Assembly: GCF_035582795.1 (NCBI RefSeq)
Contig: NC_134368.1
Location: forward strand, 4,153,501-4,217,500
Source: Mycteria americana
Taxonomy: Eukaryota > Chordata > Aves > Ciconiiformes > Ciconiidae
Length of the DNA stretch: 64,000 nucleotides
Direction: 5' to 3'
The notes under the pieces were generated by a model, which was not told the origin of the DNA, ran no database searches, and saw only the letters and a list, made by a program, of their open reading frames with translations. Of the stretch, positions 1 through 12,300 are shown one piece after another. Each line of letters begins with the position of its first letter. The first letter of the stretch is position 1. The translations under genes were made by a program, and so were the position numbers.

Positions 1-1525
1 CCCACCTAACTTGGTGTCATCTGCAAACTTACTGAGGGTGCACTCGATCCCCTCATCCAGATCATTGATAAAGATATTAAACAGAACTGGCCCCAACACA
101 GAGCCCTGGGGAACACCACTTGTGTCCGGCTGCCAACTGCAGTAAACTCCATTCACCACCACTCTTTGGGCCCGGCCAGCCAGCCAGTTCTTTACCCAGC
201 AAAAGAGTACACCTGTCCAAGCCATGAGCAGCCAGGTTCTCCAGGAGAATGCTATGGGAAACTGTCAAAGGCTTTACTAAAGTCTAGGTAGACAACATCC
301 ACAGCCTTTCCCTCATCCACACAGCAGGTCACCTTGTCACAGAAGGAGATCAGGTTGGTCAAGCAGGACCTGCCTTTCATAAACCCATGCTGGCTGGGCC
401 TGATCTCCTGGTTGTCCTGTACGTGCCATGTGATGGCACTCAAGATCATCTGCTCCATAACCTTCCCCAGCACCGAGGTCAGACTGACAGGCCTGTAGTT
501 CCCCGGATCCTCCTTCTGGCCCTTCTTGTAGATGGGTGTCACATTTGCTAACCCCCAGTCAACTGGGACCTCCCTGGTTAGCCAGGACTGCTGATAAAGG
601 ATTGAAAGCAGCTTGGTGAGCACTTCCACCAGCTCCCTCAGTACCCTTGGGTGGATCCCATCTGGCCCCATAGGCTTGTGTGTGTCCAAGCGGTGTAGCA
701 GGTCACTAACCATTTCCCCTGGGATTATGGGGGCTTCATTCTGCTCCCATCCCTGTCTTCCAGCTCAGGGGGCTGGGTACCCGCAGAACAACTGGTCTTA
801 CTGTTAAAGACTGAGGCAAAGAAGGCATTAAGCACCTCAGCCTTTTCCTCACCCTTTGTCACTATGTTTCGCCCTGCATCCAATAAAGGATGGAGATTCT
901 CCTTAGCCCTCCTTTTGTTGTTAATGTATTTACACAAACATTTTTAATTGTCTTTTACAGCAGTAGCCAGATTAAGTTCTAGTTGGGCTTTGGCCCTTCT
1001 AATTTTCTCCCTGCATAACCTCATGACATCCTTGTAGTCCTCCTGAGTTGCCTGCCCCTTCTTCCAAAGGTCATAAACTCCTTTTTTTCCTGAGTTCCAG
1101 CCAAAGCTCTCTGCTCAGCCAGGCTGGTCTTCTTCCCCACCAGCTCGTCTTTCGGCACATGGGGATGGCCTGCTCCTGCACCTTTTAAGATTTCCTTCTT
1201 GAAGAATGTCCACCCTTCCTGGACTCCCTTGCCCTTCAGGACTGTCTCCTAAGGGACTCTGTCAACCAGGCTCCTAAACAGGCCAAAGTCTGCCCTCCAG
1301 AAGTCCAAGGTAGCAGTTCTGCTGAGCCCCCTCCTTACTGCTCCACGTATCAAAAACTCTATCATTTTGTGATCGCTATGCCCAAGATGGCCTCCAACCA
1401 CCACATCACCCACAAGTCCTTCTCTGTTCACACACAACAGGTCCAGTGGGCACCTTCCCTCCTTGGCTCACTCGCCAGCTGTGTCACGAAGTTTGCCACC
1501 TTACAAAAGAGGGCTTGGGTTAGGT
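1..1525 (-). mobile_element. CR1 LINE (non-LTR retrotransposon), 5'-truncated and cut by the window start
   Basis: Read on the minus strand, this is a continuous stretch of a CR1-type LINE: the end of the endonuclease domain (about 1525-1249), the spacer between endonuclease and reverse transcriptase (about 1248-940), then reverse transcriptase down to position 1. CR1 elements copy themselves by target-primed reverse transcription and are usually 5'-truncated, which fits the abrupt loss of similarity near 1525. The rest of the RT and the 3' end lie to the left of the window. The wording of the protein resembles the bird CR1 subfamilies that I know best. Divergence is modest: a 153-codon stretch is still open, so this copy is younger than the other CR1 pieces in the window. 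The exact 5' boundary is uncertain by a few tens of bases. Confidence 0.95.
1..1525 (-). pseudogene. CR1 ORF2 remnant: endonuclease C-terminus and reverse transcriptase, frameshifted
   Basis: Encodes the remains of the CR1 ORF2 polyprotein. From its 5' side: the endonuclease end with NREGLVGDVVVGG and the GHSDHKMIEF block (1437-1249, with the conserved SDH); a spacer with stops; a segment starting YINNKRRAKENL (937-725); then RT fingers and palm (713-252) with MGPDGIHPRVLREL, DPGNYRPVSLTSV and HGFMKGRSCLTNL. RT motif [10 protein letters not shown], is at 264-290 and holds the first catalytic aspartate. Motif [14 protein letters not shown], is at 79-117. Motif C, FADD, is at 16-27 and holds the other catalytic aspartates. 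The frame changes near 268-255 and again near 205-215, and there are stops in the spacer, so no working enzyme can be made. It is a dead copy, not a host gene. Confidence 0.93.
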
Positions 1526-4500
1526 CATGGGGAGCTGGGGCTTGGTTCTGCCCCTTGCCAGTGCTTGTGTCCTTGGAGTGTGAATTCACAACTCGTCTCC
1601 ATGCCACGAAGACTTCTGGGACAGCTCACACTGCCACGGCATTTGCTTTGTGAATCAGTAAGAGAGTTTTGCGCACTGTAAGGTCTCCATTGCTGTCTCA
1701 TACAGCCAAGGTCTTCTGAAGGACTGACCAACCCCTTGGTGGTAATGTCACAACCCACGAACCTTCCTGTGCACACGGATGCTTCGTGTTGTTGCTTGCA
1801 TGGGAACTGACCTTTCCTAAAGCTGAATTTAGAATCAGTTTTTAGTGTAAATGCATAAAAAGAAGACTGCCTTCCTTCCTTGGGTGGGACTCTTTCCCCT
1901 TCAGCCACATGCCTTTGTTTGCTCGTGGGTATTAATGTTCAGAAGAGATAATATCCCCAAAGCCATCGGTTGGCGTCAGAGCAGAATAGTTTCCCTGCTG
2001 GGCTGCAGTAAAAACAGGCACTTTTGAACATAAAATGTCAGGATTTCTAAGCTCCTTAACTTCCAGTTGCATTACCCACTAATTAGATGATTTCCACACT
2101 TCAAAGGGTGATAGAAAGATGACGCAGGCTTGTGGTCTGCAGACGTCTTCTGGACTAACGTGGCACCGCTTGCTCGAGGGTCTCGAACGCTTCACTGAGT
2201 GGACACTATGCAAGCCCTGGAGTTGGAAGGGGGCAATGCTGAAGGGAACCACCCCTAAAATAAGTGAGATCAGCAGGAGAAATGAAGGAGGGTGTTTACA
2301 ATATGTGAAAACGAGGTATTCGAGCATTTCTGAGGTGAAGTGTTTCTGCTGGCCCTTTTGCTGTTTGTGTCACCTTCATGGCTGAATCGCCTTTGCTGAA
2401 ACGTTCAGCTCATGCCACTGCATGAATAGTTGTAATCCCCCAGGAACAAAGCTCCGTTCAGCTGCCCGCACACAGGTGTCTTCTGCCATCGGAGAAGTCC
2501 TTGGTGCCAGGGCTCTGAGGGCACTAATAAGCCTTAATGGCCATGACCAGCCTCACCTGTGGCCTCCACCCCCACCCATGGGCCCTGGAGCTCTATTTAA
2601 GCTCAACCGTGGGCCTTCAGTCTCTATTTGAGGCATTTTGGAAGAGTGGTGGTCTTTAGCTTGCCCATCAGCTGCTTTTTGCTGTGTTGAGACTTGTTTT
2701 TTGTGTCTCTTGAATTTATGCAAGCCTTGACTGAAGCATAAGAGCCTGCAGTATCTCCTGGTCCTTGTTTACTGGACACAACCAGCTCTGTGCTAGCATC
2801 TCTGAGCATGTGTGTGCAGGAACTAGAAGCTAAGTGTGGGATTTGGCTCATGGGCTGAGATGCCTATGGGTAGAGGTAGCAGCTTGCTGGGTTTGGATGT
2901 CCCAGGGTAGGTGTGTTGCTGTTTGAGATGCCTGAGAGTATCCCAAGCTTCCACAGGGTGCTGGCTGGGACAAGGCAGACCTTCTCCCTTCTTGACCAGC
3001 TTTAGGCAGGCCTAAAGCGTCTCCAAGGGCACTAGGTGTCTGAGCAACTGAATGATGTTGTTCCAGCTAGCCAAGACTGCTTCCAGCTGGAACTTCAAAC
3101 TGGTCCCAGTGGGATGGGGGGGTGTGTGTCCTCCAGACCAGTACATCCTCAGCATCTTTTCTCTTCCGCTCTCACCTCACAACTGCTGGCCTTCACTGTG
3201 TTGCCATTATCTTGCTCACTGTATCCACAGGGGTGATGCTGTCAGCAGCCCTCTGGGACTTTGCTTGGTGGCACGTTATCCTTTCCTCCTCTTCCTCGTG
3301 GATCCCACTCCCTGACTGAAGAAGGTCGGCAGATACTGGTTTGGGCTGGCTGTGTTGCAAGGTGAGGATACAGTGGGAGAGATGGATCCATCGTGTCTTG
3401 CTCCTTGTGGCTCAGATTCAGTCTACCAACCCCTCTGGCCTGGTCATGCCTAGATCTTGCATCTTCTTAAGATCCTACTAAGGTCTTTTTTCTGCTCCAG
3501 CATCCCAAGTGTTGTAAAATCCAGCTGCTTGCTCTTCTCTGTGACCCACAGAGGGTTCTGAAATGAGAGAGAAGCCAAGGGAGGATGGCCAGAAGACCTG
3601 CTCCTTGCTCTGCAGGGTGGGATCAGAAGCACTGCGACTTGGCAGGTTGCCACCCAAAGCTGAACTGGGGCCATGCTCCTGTCACCAGCCGGCCCTGGCA
3701 CGGCTTGCAGGTGCCCCTGGGGTTTTCCAGGAGGATGGTTTCAGTTCAGGGTTTGTAATGTAAGGCAGCCCAGCTGAATTTTGCCTGCTTTGGGATTAAG
3801 TTCCCGAAAGTGGCACATAGCTCGAACCGCAGCTGTTGGTTATGAGCAGTCAGATGTTTGCAGCGGGGCAGTTAGCAAACCCTGGGGCTTGAGGGCAATA
3901 GGATAACTGTCTCTCGGGATGGATGTGCTGCTGCCTCCGTACTTCTGACTATTGTGCGAAGTGCAGTTCAGAGCTACGGGTAGCGATGGCTCCGCTTGAT
4001 CAGGCTGTCCCACTGCTGGAAGCCATGAGAGACCTCACCTACAGGTGAGGTCATTCCTCCTCCCTTGCCAAACCCGCACCTCCCAAGAGAGCTGCACCCC
4101 CCCTTGCAACAGAAAATAATACGGCTCCTTCCCTCGAGTGCATGCCAGGCAGCCTCCGGCGACCCCCAGGCAGAGGGGACGGGTTCAGCTTGAACATTTA
4201 CCCTTTGGCTCTAAAACAAGGGGTCTCCTGGGGTGAAGGAGATCCCTGCTGGTCTTGCAGGCTGGACCTCCGCAGGGCAAACCCCACTGCACATGTGTGC
4301 TGCCTGCAAGGATCAGAGAGAGGGCTGTGGGGAGGGTTTGCGTGGTCCAGGAGCCGCAAAGGACGGGATGCGAATTCTCCTCGCGTAGCTGTACGTGCCC
4401 TCTGCTGCGGGAGGAAATGTTTTTGTCATCTCAGCTGGTGATCGGCTTTCTCTGCCCTGAAGCAGAAGGGCTGTGAGGTGCTGCAGCTGCCTCCGAGCTG

Positions 4501-6100
4501 GAGCGACAGCAGACGCTACTTGTGGAGATATCAAAATATTTAATCCTTTGTTGGAAATTATGATCTGCGGTGTCATGGCGAAGGTGGAGATCAAAAGAGC
4601 ACAATAAATGTGTCAAAATAAAACCGGAGATGAAGGGAAGTCGCTAGCAGAGGATAATTATCAAACAAAGCGTACGGATCTTTTCATCTCTGGAAATTCC
4701 CTGTACTGCAAAAAGTCACCAGGTGGAAGTCGGGGCCACTGTATTTCTCATGGCAGCTCTGCTGTCTCTGGCAGAGAGAACCAGTTTCTCCCTTAGGAGA
4801 GACACTTTTTCTCTGCTCCTGCGGGCCACGAAAAGCAATGTTGGGTTTTGGAATGTGACTCCTGCTGGGGTTTTTACTTTAGGGCTCCTAAAATACAATT
4901 GATTTTTTTTTTTTCCTTATTGATTCCCTTTGTGAACTTTGTATTTCCTTGCTAGGCTGGAGGAGTCTGCAGGGCTCTCCTTGCTGGCAGTGGCTCTTCC
5001 CGTGCTTGTTCGCTCATGTCTCTGCTATGCATGTACCCATTTAATCCCCAAATTATTTCCTCTGGATGAGGTGTGCTGGCAGCACTTGCACAGATGTTTT
5101 ATATTGGGTATGGAGCAAGACTGTGCCAAATGGTGCCAACACTTGCACGTGGGGCTTTAATTCCAGAACATCCTTCTGGCCTGAGCAAACACTGCAAAAA
5201 TCACCTTTCTCAGGGATACAGACCTGGATTTAACTGCTGCCCTCCTGGATGGGCTCCTCTCCTGTACGGGAAGTGGAGTAGAAAGCCAAGGGATGCTACA
5301 CCAGCATCTTTCCTCTTCTATCTTTACCTAACTCCTTTTTTTAGGCAATTTGGTAGTTTTAATGTTTCTCTCCTGGTTGTGGGTTTCTTCTTAGCCCCGA
5401 TGGAAGGGACTATAAAATCATTATAGGCCACAGTAGATTTTGGTGCGGAGTGTTGGGTCTGGATCTGTCCCTGTGTGTCCTGAGCGAGGGATCCCGGGAA
5501 GAAAAGCTCAGTGTCCTCAATCCGTGCTCTTCTGTGCATGTTCTCTGTCCTCTATTTTTCCTACTGAAATAGTTTTTGTCCCCTTTTCTGAGGGATGTGG
5601 CCATTTTCTCGGGTACCCGTGACAGCGTTGTAGCAGGGGACTGAAATGGGCTGTTGTGTAAGGTAGTGCACATCAGTTAAAAAAAAAAAACTTGTAGGAT
5701 AAACAGCCCCTATCTGCCTCCACAGGCATGTTTGGGATGGGAACTGTTCTTTGCAGAGGAAATGTGGTTCCTGCCATAGTAAAGTCTAAAGGGAGTACAG
5801 ACAGGAATGGTTTCTGCATGGAGGTCTCTTCATCGACTGTCTGAGCCCTGGCATGATCTGGGGGATCTGTGTACGGCATCTGAGGTCTGTCCTGTACCGA
5901 GGATTCATTGCCTACCCCCATCAGTCTGCAAACTCCACTTTAAACACGGGGTGTTTGCGTTCTCCGCAAAGCCAACATGGGGAAGTCACCTGGATGTGAT
6001 GGGAGATGTTCCTGCACCTGGTGCAGGGGCTGTTTATGGGGAGTGTTGATCTTGGATAAGTGGTTATCCAGACAGTTCGGTTAAACAGAAAATGTGGCTC
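1526..6100. other. Non-genic stretch, no recognised gene
   Basis: No exon of a known family and no confident repeat is seen. Open frames here are short and overlap on both strands, as expected by chance. A TATA-like stretch (ctctatttaagctc, about 2591-2604) and a perfect 22-bp hairpin at 4031-4052 are the only local structures I can point to. A/T homopolymers lie near 4902-4913 and 5679-5690. Confidence 0.6.
4031..4052. repeat. Perfect 10-bp inverted repeat with 2-bp loop
   Basis: The arms gacctcacct (4031-4040) and aggtgaggtc (4043-4052) are exact reverse complements around a 2-base spacer. The tiny loop makes this a near-perfect palindrome rather than a typical stem-loop. No terminator role applies in a vertebrate; it may be a chance palindrome or a paired E-box-like (ACCT/AGGT) site. 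Confidence 0.75.
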
Positions 6101-6129
6101 GTACCCAGCACTGGCACCAGACCTGGAGC

Positions 6130-6330
6130 TGCAGATCAGGTGGAGAACCTGCTGGGTGTGACTGGAGAGGCTCCTCCAAAAGTTGGCACCCAGGCTTGCT
6201 TTGGTGGCCTGAAAACAGGCACCTGGTGGCATCCGAGACTCCTCCATTGTCTCCTATCAATGTCCAACATCAAGATGCACATGTTTAGGTGTCTTAATCT
6301 GCCAGCTGAATCCCACCTCTGATAAGGAGA
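6130..6330. repeat. Possible old interspersed repeat, unclassified
   Basis: The segment has a 'tttaggtgtcttaatct' motif followed by 'ctgaatcccacc', and a repeated 'aggcacctggtggc' style. This resembles the 'TTAGGTGYCTAA' phrases that recur in old sauropsid repeats, and it is echoed at 22.97-23.02 kb ('tttaggtagctgagtc', 'agacacctaatgc'). I cannot name the family or define ends; the match is by word similarity only. Confidence 0.25.
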
Positions 6331-9300
6331 CTGCAGGATGGCAAATGCAGAGGCCAGGGGCTGAGGGGAGGGCAAGGCTCACCCAGCCCACGTCAGGGTG
6401 GAGGAGCTGTGTGTAGGGAAGGAAGGTCCCGGATACCTTATGGGAAGCTCTGCCCTAAAGCCACAAGACACTCAACATGTGGTGAGCTGGATAAACGCAC
6501 AAAGATGTCTCACTTTCATCTAGATTTGTGCATGTGCTGGATAAAGCGATGATTTTTGGAAACCCCTTTGGGGCTGGCATTCCTGGAGACGCTTGGTTAA
6601 GCTGGTGATTGTCCCAGGGCTTTGGGTAGCTGAAGAGGAGCCCACTGGATCTGAGGTGGGATGCGTCTTTCAGACAGGGGACACCCTGGGGAGTTCAGAC
6701 CATTTGGGACCAAGGGCAGGGAAGATGGTGGGGATGCACCACGGGGATGTAGTTAGAGCGGGCTGTTGGAGAGGGTGGTCCTGTGGGAAAAGCACATTTG
6801 GTAGATCTGTGGCGTGCAGCAGGAAAGCAAAGGATTAGCAGGGTGGGAGCAGTGAGAGCAAGGCTTTCACAATGAGGAAGCAACGTGTTTGGAAACACTG
6901 TGTCTGGGAGGAAAGCTGGGCAGGATTGCGCTAAGGTTGGTCAAAAAACCGCTAGAAACTTGAGATGTGCAAGCTGCTTTGAGGCCGGGGATTTTGTCCC
7001 TTCAGGGTTCTGTTTTTAGCAGGTTTAGCTTTGATATTTAATCTTTCATTTTCTTTTCTTTCAAACTTTGTGCCTGTGTTTGAGGTTAATTCCTACAAAA
7101 CACCAGCCGTCACCCCGAGCCACGTACAATAGCGTGCTCAGACAGGTCCCACTGGAAGCAGCGCTCAAGTGCTCGGTCAGGAGCTCGGGTCTGGGGATGA
7201 GGTGGGATGCAGAGCCGGGTGGACAGGCAGCTCCTGACCTGGAGATGTACCCGGTGGCAAGGGAGCAGCTCTGGCTCCAGTGGGTGATGTGGGGTGGATG
7301 GGGCAGATCCAGCCTTTTCCAACGGGACCCCCATGAGAAGGTCTGCTGGGGAATGTCATATTGCAAAACCATAGCGATGAGAGCTCCTGAGGAGAATGTA
7401 GCCTCTCTATTCGAAGGGAGGTGCCACCTGAGGGCTTTCCGAAGCCAGCTCCTCCTGCTTCTCTCCCTTTCTTGGTGTAGATACCCACTTCTACAGGTCA
7501 GAGCAGTGAGGATTCACGGGAGCCCAGCAGACATCCAAGAGGTGACCCAACTGATGAGCCAAGCAGGTATGCAGTTACCTGGCTGCTTTCAGAGTAGGTC
7601 ACACCACCCTGATCCCACTCCAAGAACATGGCATGCTGCACGAGGACAGGCTCTGGGGCCCCTTGCAGCTGCCTGCTTGTGCACCTGGGTGCTTTCATCT
7701 CCCCACTCTCCTGGAAGAGGGCTGCCAGGTGCTTTCCCATGGAGCTGGGGTTTCGTCGCTGCCTGTCCTGATGATGAGCCCTTTGGGATGGGTTCTTCAG
7801 CAGCTCTCCTCCTGTGTGGTTTGCCCCATGCTGCCAGGAGTCCTCTGATATAAGGCAGCGACCAGTGCCTGGACCCAAGCTGTAGGTCCCATTTCAAGCA
7901 GGCCGAAGCCACCATGTACTCAGGAGGATCCAGGAATTTGGTTAGAAATTAGATTTTTTTTTTCTAGAATTAGGAAAACAAGAAAAGCTCTTCAGAAATG
8001 CAAAGCAGCCTGCTTGCACAAGAGGGATGTTCAACAGGATGAAACCTGGGGTTGTGTCCTCCTGGAAGAAGTGGCAATCCCGGCGTTCCGCAGGCTTTGC
8101 ATGAGCACGCAAGGGAGTCGTGCTGGGGTCTGGCAATGTGGCTGAATGCTTCAGCATGTGAGCTCCCTGTGAAGGGAAAGACTTTCTGCAATAAGCCACA
8201 ATATCACGTGCCCTTATACAACATCCTCCCACGTCCCCGAGATATGGGATCTGTAATGACACGGAGGAGAACTGGCTTGTCTTTGTGCTTGGTACTGTGT
8301 CAGGACCTGAGCGGGTGCGGGGAAGGGGTAGGACCACATAGCTGGGGAGAGGCAGGGAGGGATGAATAGCTGAGGCTCTTCCCCTCTGCAGCCACGTTGG
8401 CTCAGCTGCATGTGGATCTCTGCCATGGGGTTCATTTTACTCATGCAATTTCTTGTGTGTGCCTTGGAAGGAGGCATCAGGACCCAAGCAGGTGGGATTT
8501 GGTGGCCTGGGTCTCCGTTAAAGCAGGTCTCTCTTCCTAGTGCTCCATTAGGTAGTGACTTAGAGACAGGACTGTTCATAAATGTCCTAAAAGCAATCCA
8601 TGGGTTAATACTCCAGGGAATGTGAGAGCTAGTTCATGGCAAGGTCCATTTCCCAACAGCGAGTGGGGAAGTGGCAGTGCTCACCACAGTATCCTTTTCA
8701 TGACAATAAAGGCCTGACTTTGAGTGATGAAACCAAGAACGTTCGTAGCTGAAGACTGTCCTTAAATCACCACTCGAGGGCCTCGCTAGATGCAGGTGTC
8801 GGGGAAATACAGGGTGTTTTGTGTATGCTCGGCACACTGGGTCTCATCCCGAGAAAAGGGGTGTGCATGGTCTGGAGCAAAGTCTAGAGCTGTTTGCTCT
8901 GTCAACCTGGGTCGCCTCTTGTAGCTGTGCAGGGGGTGACCGTGCCTAACGTGACGAGGGAGGCAGGAAGGAGAACTTGATCACCTTCAACGTGTAGGGG
9001 TGGGTCTAAGGGGGGACTGTTCTTGGTCCTCACCCTGAATGGTGAAGGGGAGCCCTGGTGAAGGAGATGCTAGAGTGACAGGAGGACAAGCAGCAGGAGG
9101 CATGCAGAAGTCTGTATTGCTTTTGGAGTAAATTAATGTCCCCTCTGAGAGGAACCTGAGCATGATTCTGGGTGTAGTTTGCACCAGAAACCCGCTCCTC
9201 TCATCCATTTCAGGTTGCATGGATGAAATTGGTCTAGACCTGGCCCTTTGCACTCTGTGCAGTCCTCTAGCCCTCCAAATCCCAGGTCACACGCTCAGTT

Positions 9301-12300
9301 TCCCCACACGGGCACATGCCCCTTTGCAACACTCTACTGTGCTGCCACACATCTTTCTGGGCTGCGACACCACAGGGACGTTACTCCAGGCACTGTGAAT
9401 GGGACAGAAACATAAGAAATGACTGTGATATTTCCTGGCCCCAGGAAAGCCACAGGACGTGCAGAGGAGAACCAGCCCCCGGAGATGCAGTGGGGATGTG
9501 CCCAAGCGTGGTCTAGCTGTGAAAATGTGAGCTGCTCTGCACTGCTGGGACCTGGGATCAATTCTCACTCTCCAGCATGGTTGCCTTCAGCAGAATAAAT
9601 ACAAGCACTAGGAAGGGGAAAAAAATGGAGGGGAGAAAGGCATAAAGAAAGAAATGAGGTGCCAAGGAGATTAGAGGAAAGCAGAGGAGGAACAACTCTC
9701 TCCACCCTTTCCTTTATCCCAGATATGAGAAGACATGGGGAGAAAGCAACACAAGTAGAGGGAGGAGATGATGCTAGTGGGTCACCCACCTCTGTGAGAC
9801 CCATGCAAAAAGATACCAGAAAGGGTTAAAAGAGCAAAAGTTGTGCCTTCACACCCTGGGAGGGGAAGGAAACCCCTTGCATTCAGGGAAGCATGAGCAT
9901 TGCGCTAGATGGGGGCCCGAACACAATCTGCTTGATTTCCCATCGCCTACAGCGGATCTAAGGTGGCTAGATTTGTTGGCAAGGAGTTGCACCGTCTCTG
10001 CGAGTGGTGTGAAATAGCATTTCCTTTTGTTTGCTTTAAACCTGCTGCCAGGCTACCTTGGGACCTTCCAGTTCCTGCAGAGTGGGAAGGCTGTCGGCTG
10101 TCCTCTGGCCCAATTTCGTGCCGTCCAGAAGTACAAAGTCTTGATTTGAATTGGCCCCATCTGTGGGAAGTTGTTGCATTGTGGCTGACCAAAGGCCAGC
10201 CACCCCGATGCCTTGAGCTGCCGCAGGTCTGGCTTCTCGCGCCCTGGTTGTAGGTATTTGCTTTGATCTGCTTCGCTGGGAAAATTCCCCCAAAGTGTTG
10301 ATGATAAGCTGGGTTCTTGGTTTTTTCTGCAGCACCGAGGAGGTGGCAGGGATGGAGATGGTGGCGAGGTTGACCCTGGGGGAAGCCCATGTGCATCTGC
10401 GATCCCTGCCAGATGCTGGTGGAGGTTGAGTTCAGTCTAACCTGAGCCCTTCCACCAACCCTGCCCCTGGGTAAGCCAGACTTTGCTGCTGGCTGTCCCG
10501 TCTTCTCCTGACTATGGATATTAAGAGGCCAGCTTTGAGAAGCGAAGTTCCCGCTCGAAGCACAGCCTGGTGACAAAGGGGAGCCAACACAAACACCTGG
10601 CAAGCTTCCCTGGCCAAGTTTCACACCTAGAATAAATCAAAACAGCTTCCTTCCTGCTCAGGCAGCCCCCAAGGAGCTGCTTGCTCCTGCCACACACACT
10701 TTCTGTTCTTTCCAGGAGAAAACTTGCTTCCTCTGGAAAGTTCACACGATGAAACCTTTTATTTTAGACTGGCCCCCTTGACCATGGTTCCGGCCAAGGG
10801 CTGGGAACGGGGAATGCTGGTCCCACTCCTGTACTGACTTCAGGCACGCTTCGCCCAGGAGGTCTGTGCATCTGTCGTTAATTAGGGCTCCACAGTGAAA
10901 AAACATGGAAAAAACTCACAAACAGCTCAAGGTGAGGAGAAACGTCCTCCCGACCCTCCCGGTGATGGATTTTCTTTGGCTTTATGCAACCTGGTGTTTG
11001 GTCATTGTACAAACAGCGATGGAGTCAGGTGGGAGTGACAAGGTCCTCTCAGTTTGTCTTCCTTCTGATATCCTATTTACAAGCTTGCTGCCTTCAGAGA
11101 GGTAGAGTTGCCCTGAAATGCCAAGTTAGGTGGTCCCTGCTTTTATTTTGCTTTGAAAGAATGATTATTTGCAGGAGAGGATGAGAAACTATGGTGAGGA
11201 ATTAATCTATATTTCGGAACAAATCCATAAGGAAATAATCCAGTGCTCTGAGCTCCTATGGAGGAAAATCACATCATCTGCAAAACAACCGGGTGCCCCA
11301 CCAATCCCCCCACCCTCCCTCTGCCCTCTGGTTTCTCTTGATGATCCCAGTCCCACCCAGCTCATTTCAGCTGCCAAAGTGGAAGTGCCCAGTGCTATTT
11401 GATGTGACCTGGGATATCCCGTTTGTCCTCTGGTTGCTGGCCAGAAGGACATGGGTCTCTTGTAGGTTCTCAGTCAGGTATCTCGGATCCCCATGACCCC
11501 ATGAAGATGGCGAAGGTCTGGCAGGACTTCTGTAAGAGGAGCGGTTAGGCAGGCTGGGACTCCTTAGGTTGGGAAAGAAGAGAGGAAATACAGCAGATCC
11601 ATCAAATCCAGCGTGACACGGAGAGGTGGGAGGGAATGACTCGTTGTTCATTGAGAAGCGATTTCCTGGAGGAATTTCTGGCCAAAGTCTGGGGGGAGGG
11701 ATTCTCGGACACCTACACCAGAGCTGTGGCCGTGCATTTTGCATTGCTGGCGAGGATTACATGTGCTGGTGCAAGAGCAAAGCAATCCTCTGGTTCAGCT
11801 TTCCATCATGAAATCTGGTGGTTTCCAAAACCACCCTCAAATACATTTCCAGGCAGTGAACTCTGTGTCAGCCCAGTCAAGCTTCAAAGCGGAAGCAGGA
11901 AGGCACAGCTAATTAAATGTACTTTTTTCGTACAAGTATGTGCTTGGAAAAGAAGCATCCTATTGTATTTCTTCGGAAGAGGGGTAACTCCATGCTCCTC
12001 CCGGAGAGAAGGGGCAGCGAGAGGTTCAGCACCCTGCTGCATTTACAACATTTTCACATCCTAGGGTGAAAGCAGACACAAGGCTGCCAAGTGATGTGAT
12101 AAAGGAGGAGGAATTTTTTTTTTTTTTATTTTGTTCTTCTTTTACAAAGTCTTCCTCCTGAATGACCTGGTGACATAAGACCTTAAATTTTGAATTACCT
12201 TAAAAGCTGCTTTAGTCTTCCCCCTGCCTGACTGGGAGGGGAACAGTGATTTCATAGCAAATCTCTTTTAGGATTGCTGTCCTGTCAACAGCAGCAGAAA

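Noticed and set aside
7068..7853. 261-codon open frame on the plus strand
   Set aside because: No recognisable motif; the minus strand is equally open over the same stretch; stop-poor composition explains it.
9947..10624. 225-codon open frame on the minus strand
   Set aside because: H/Q/S/G-rich with no motif, overlapped by frames on the other strand.
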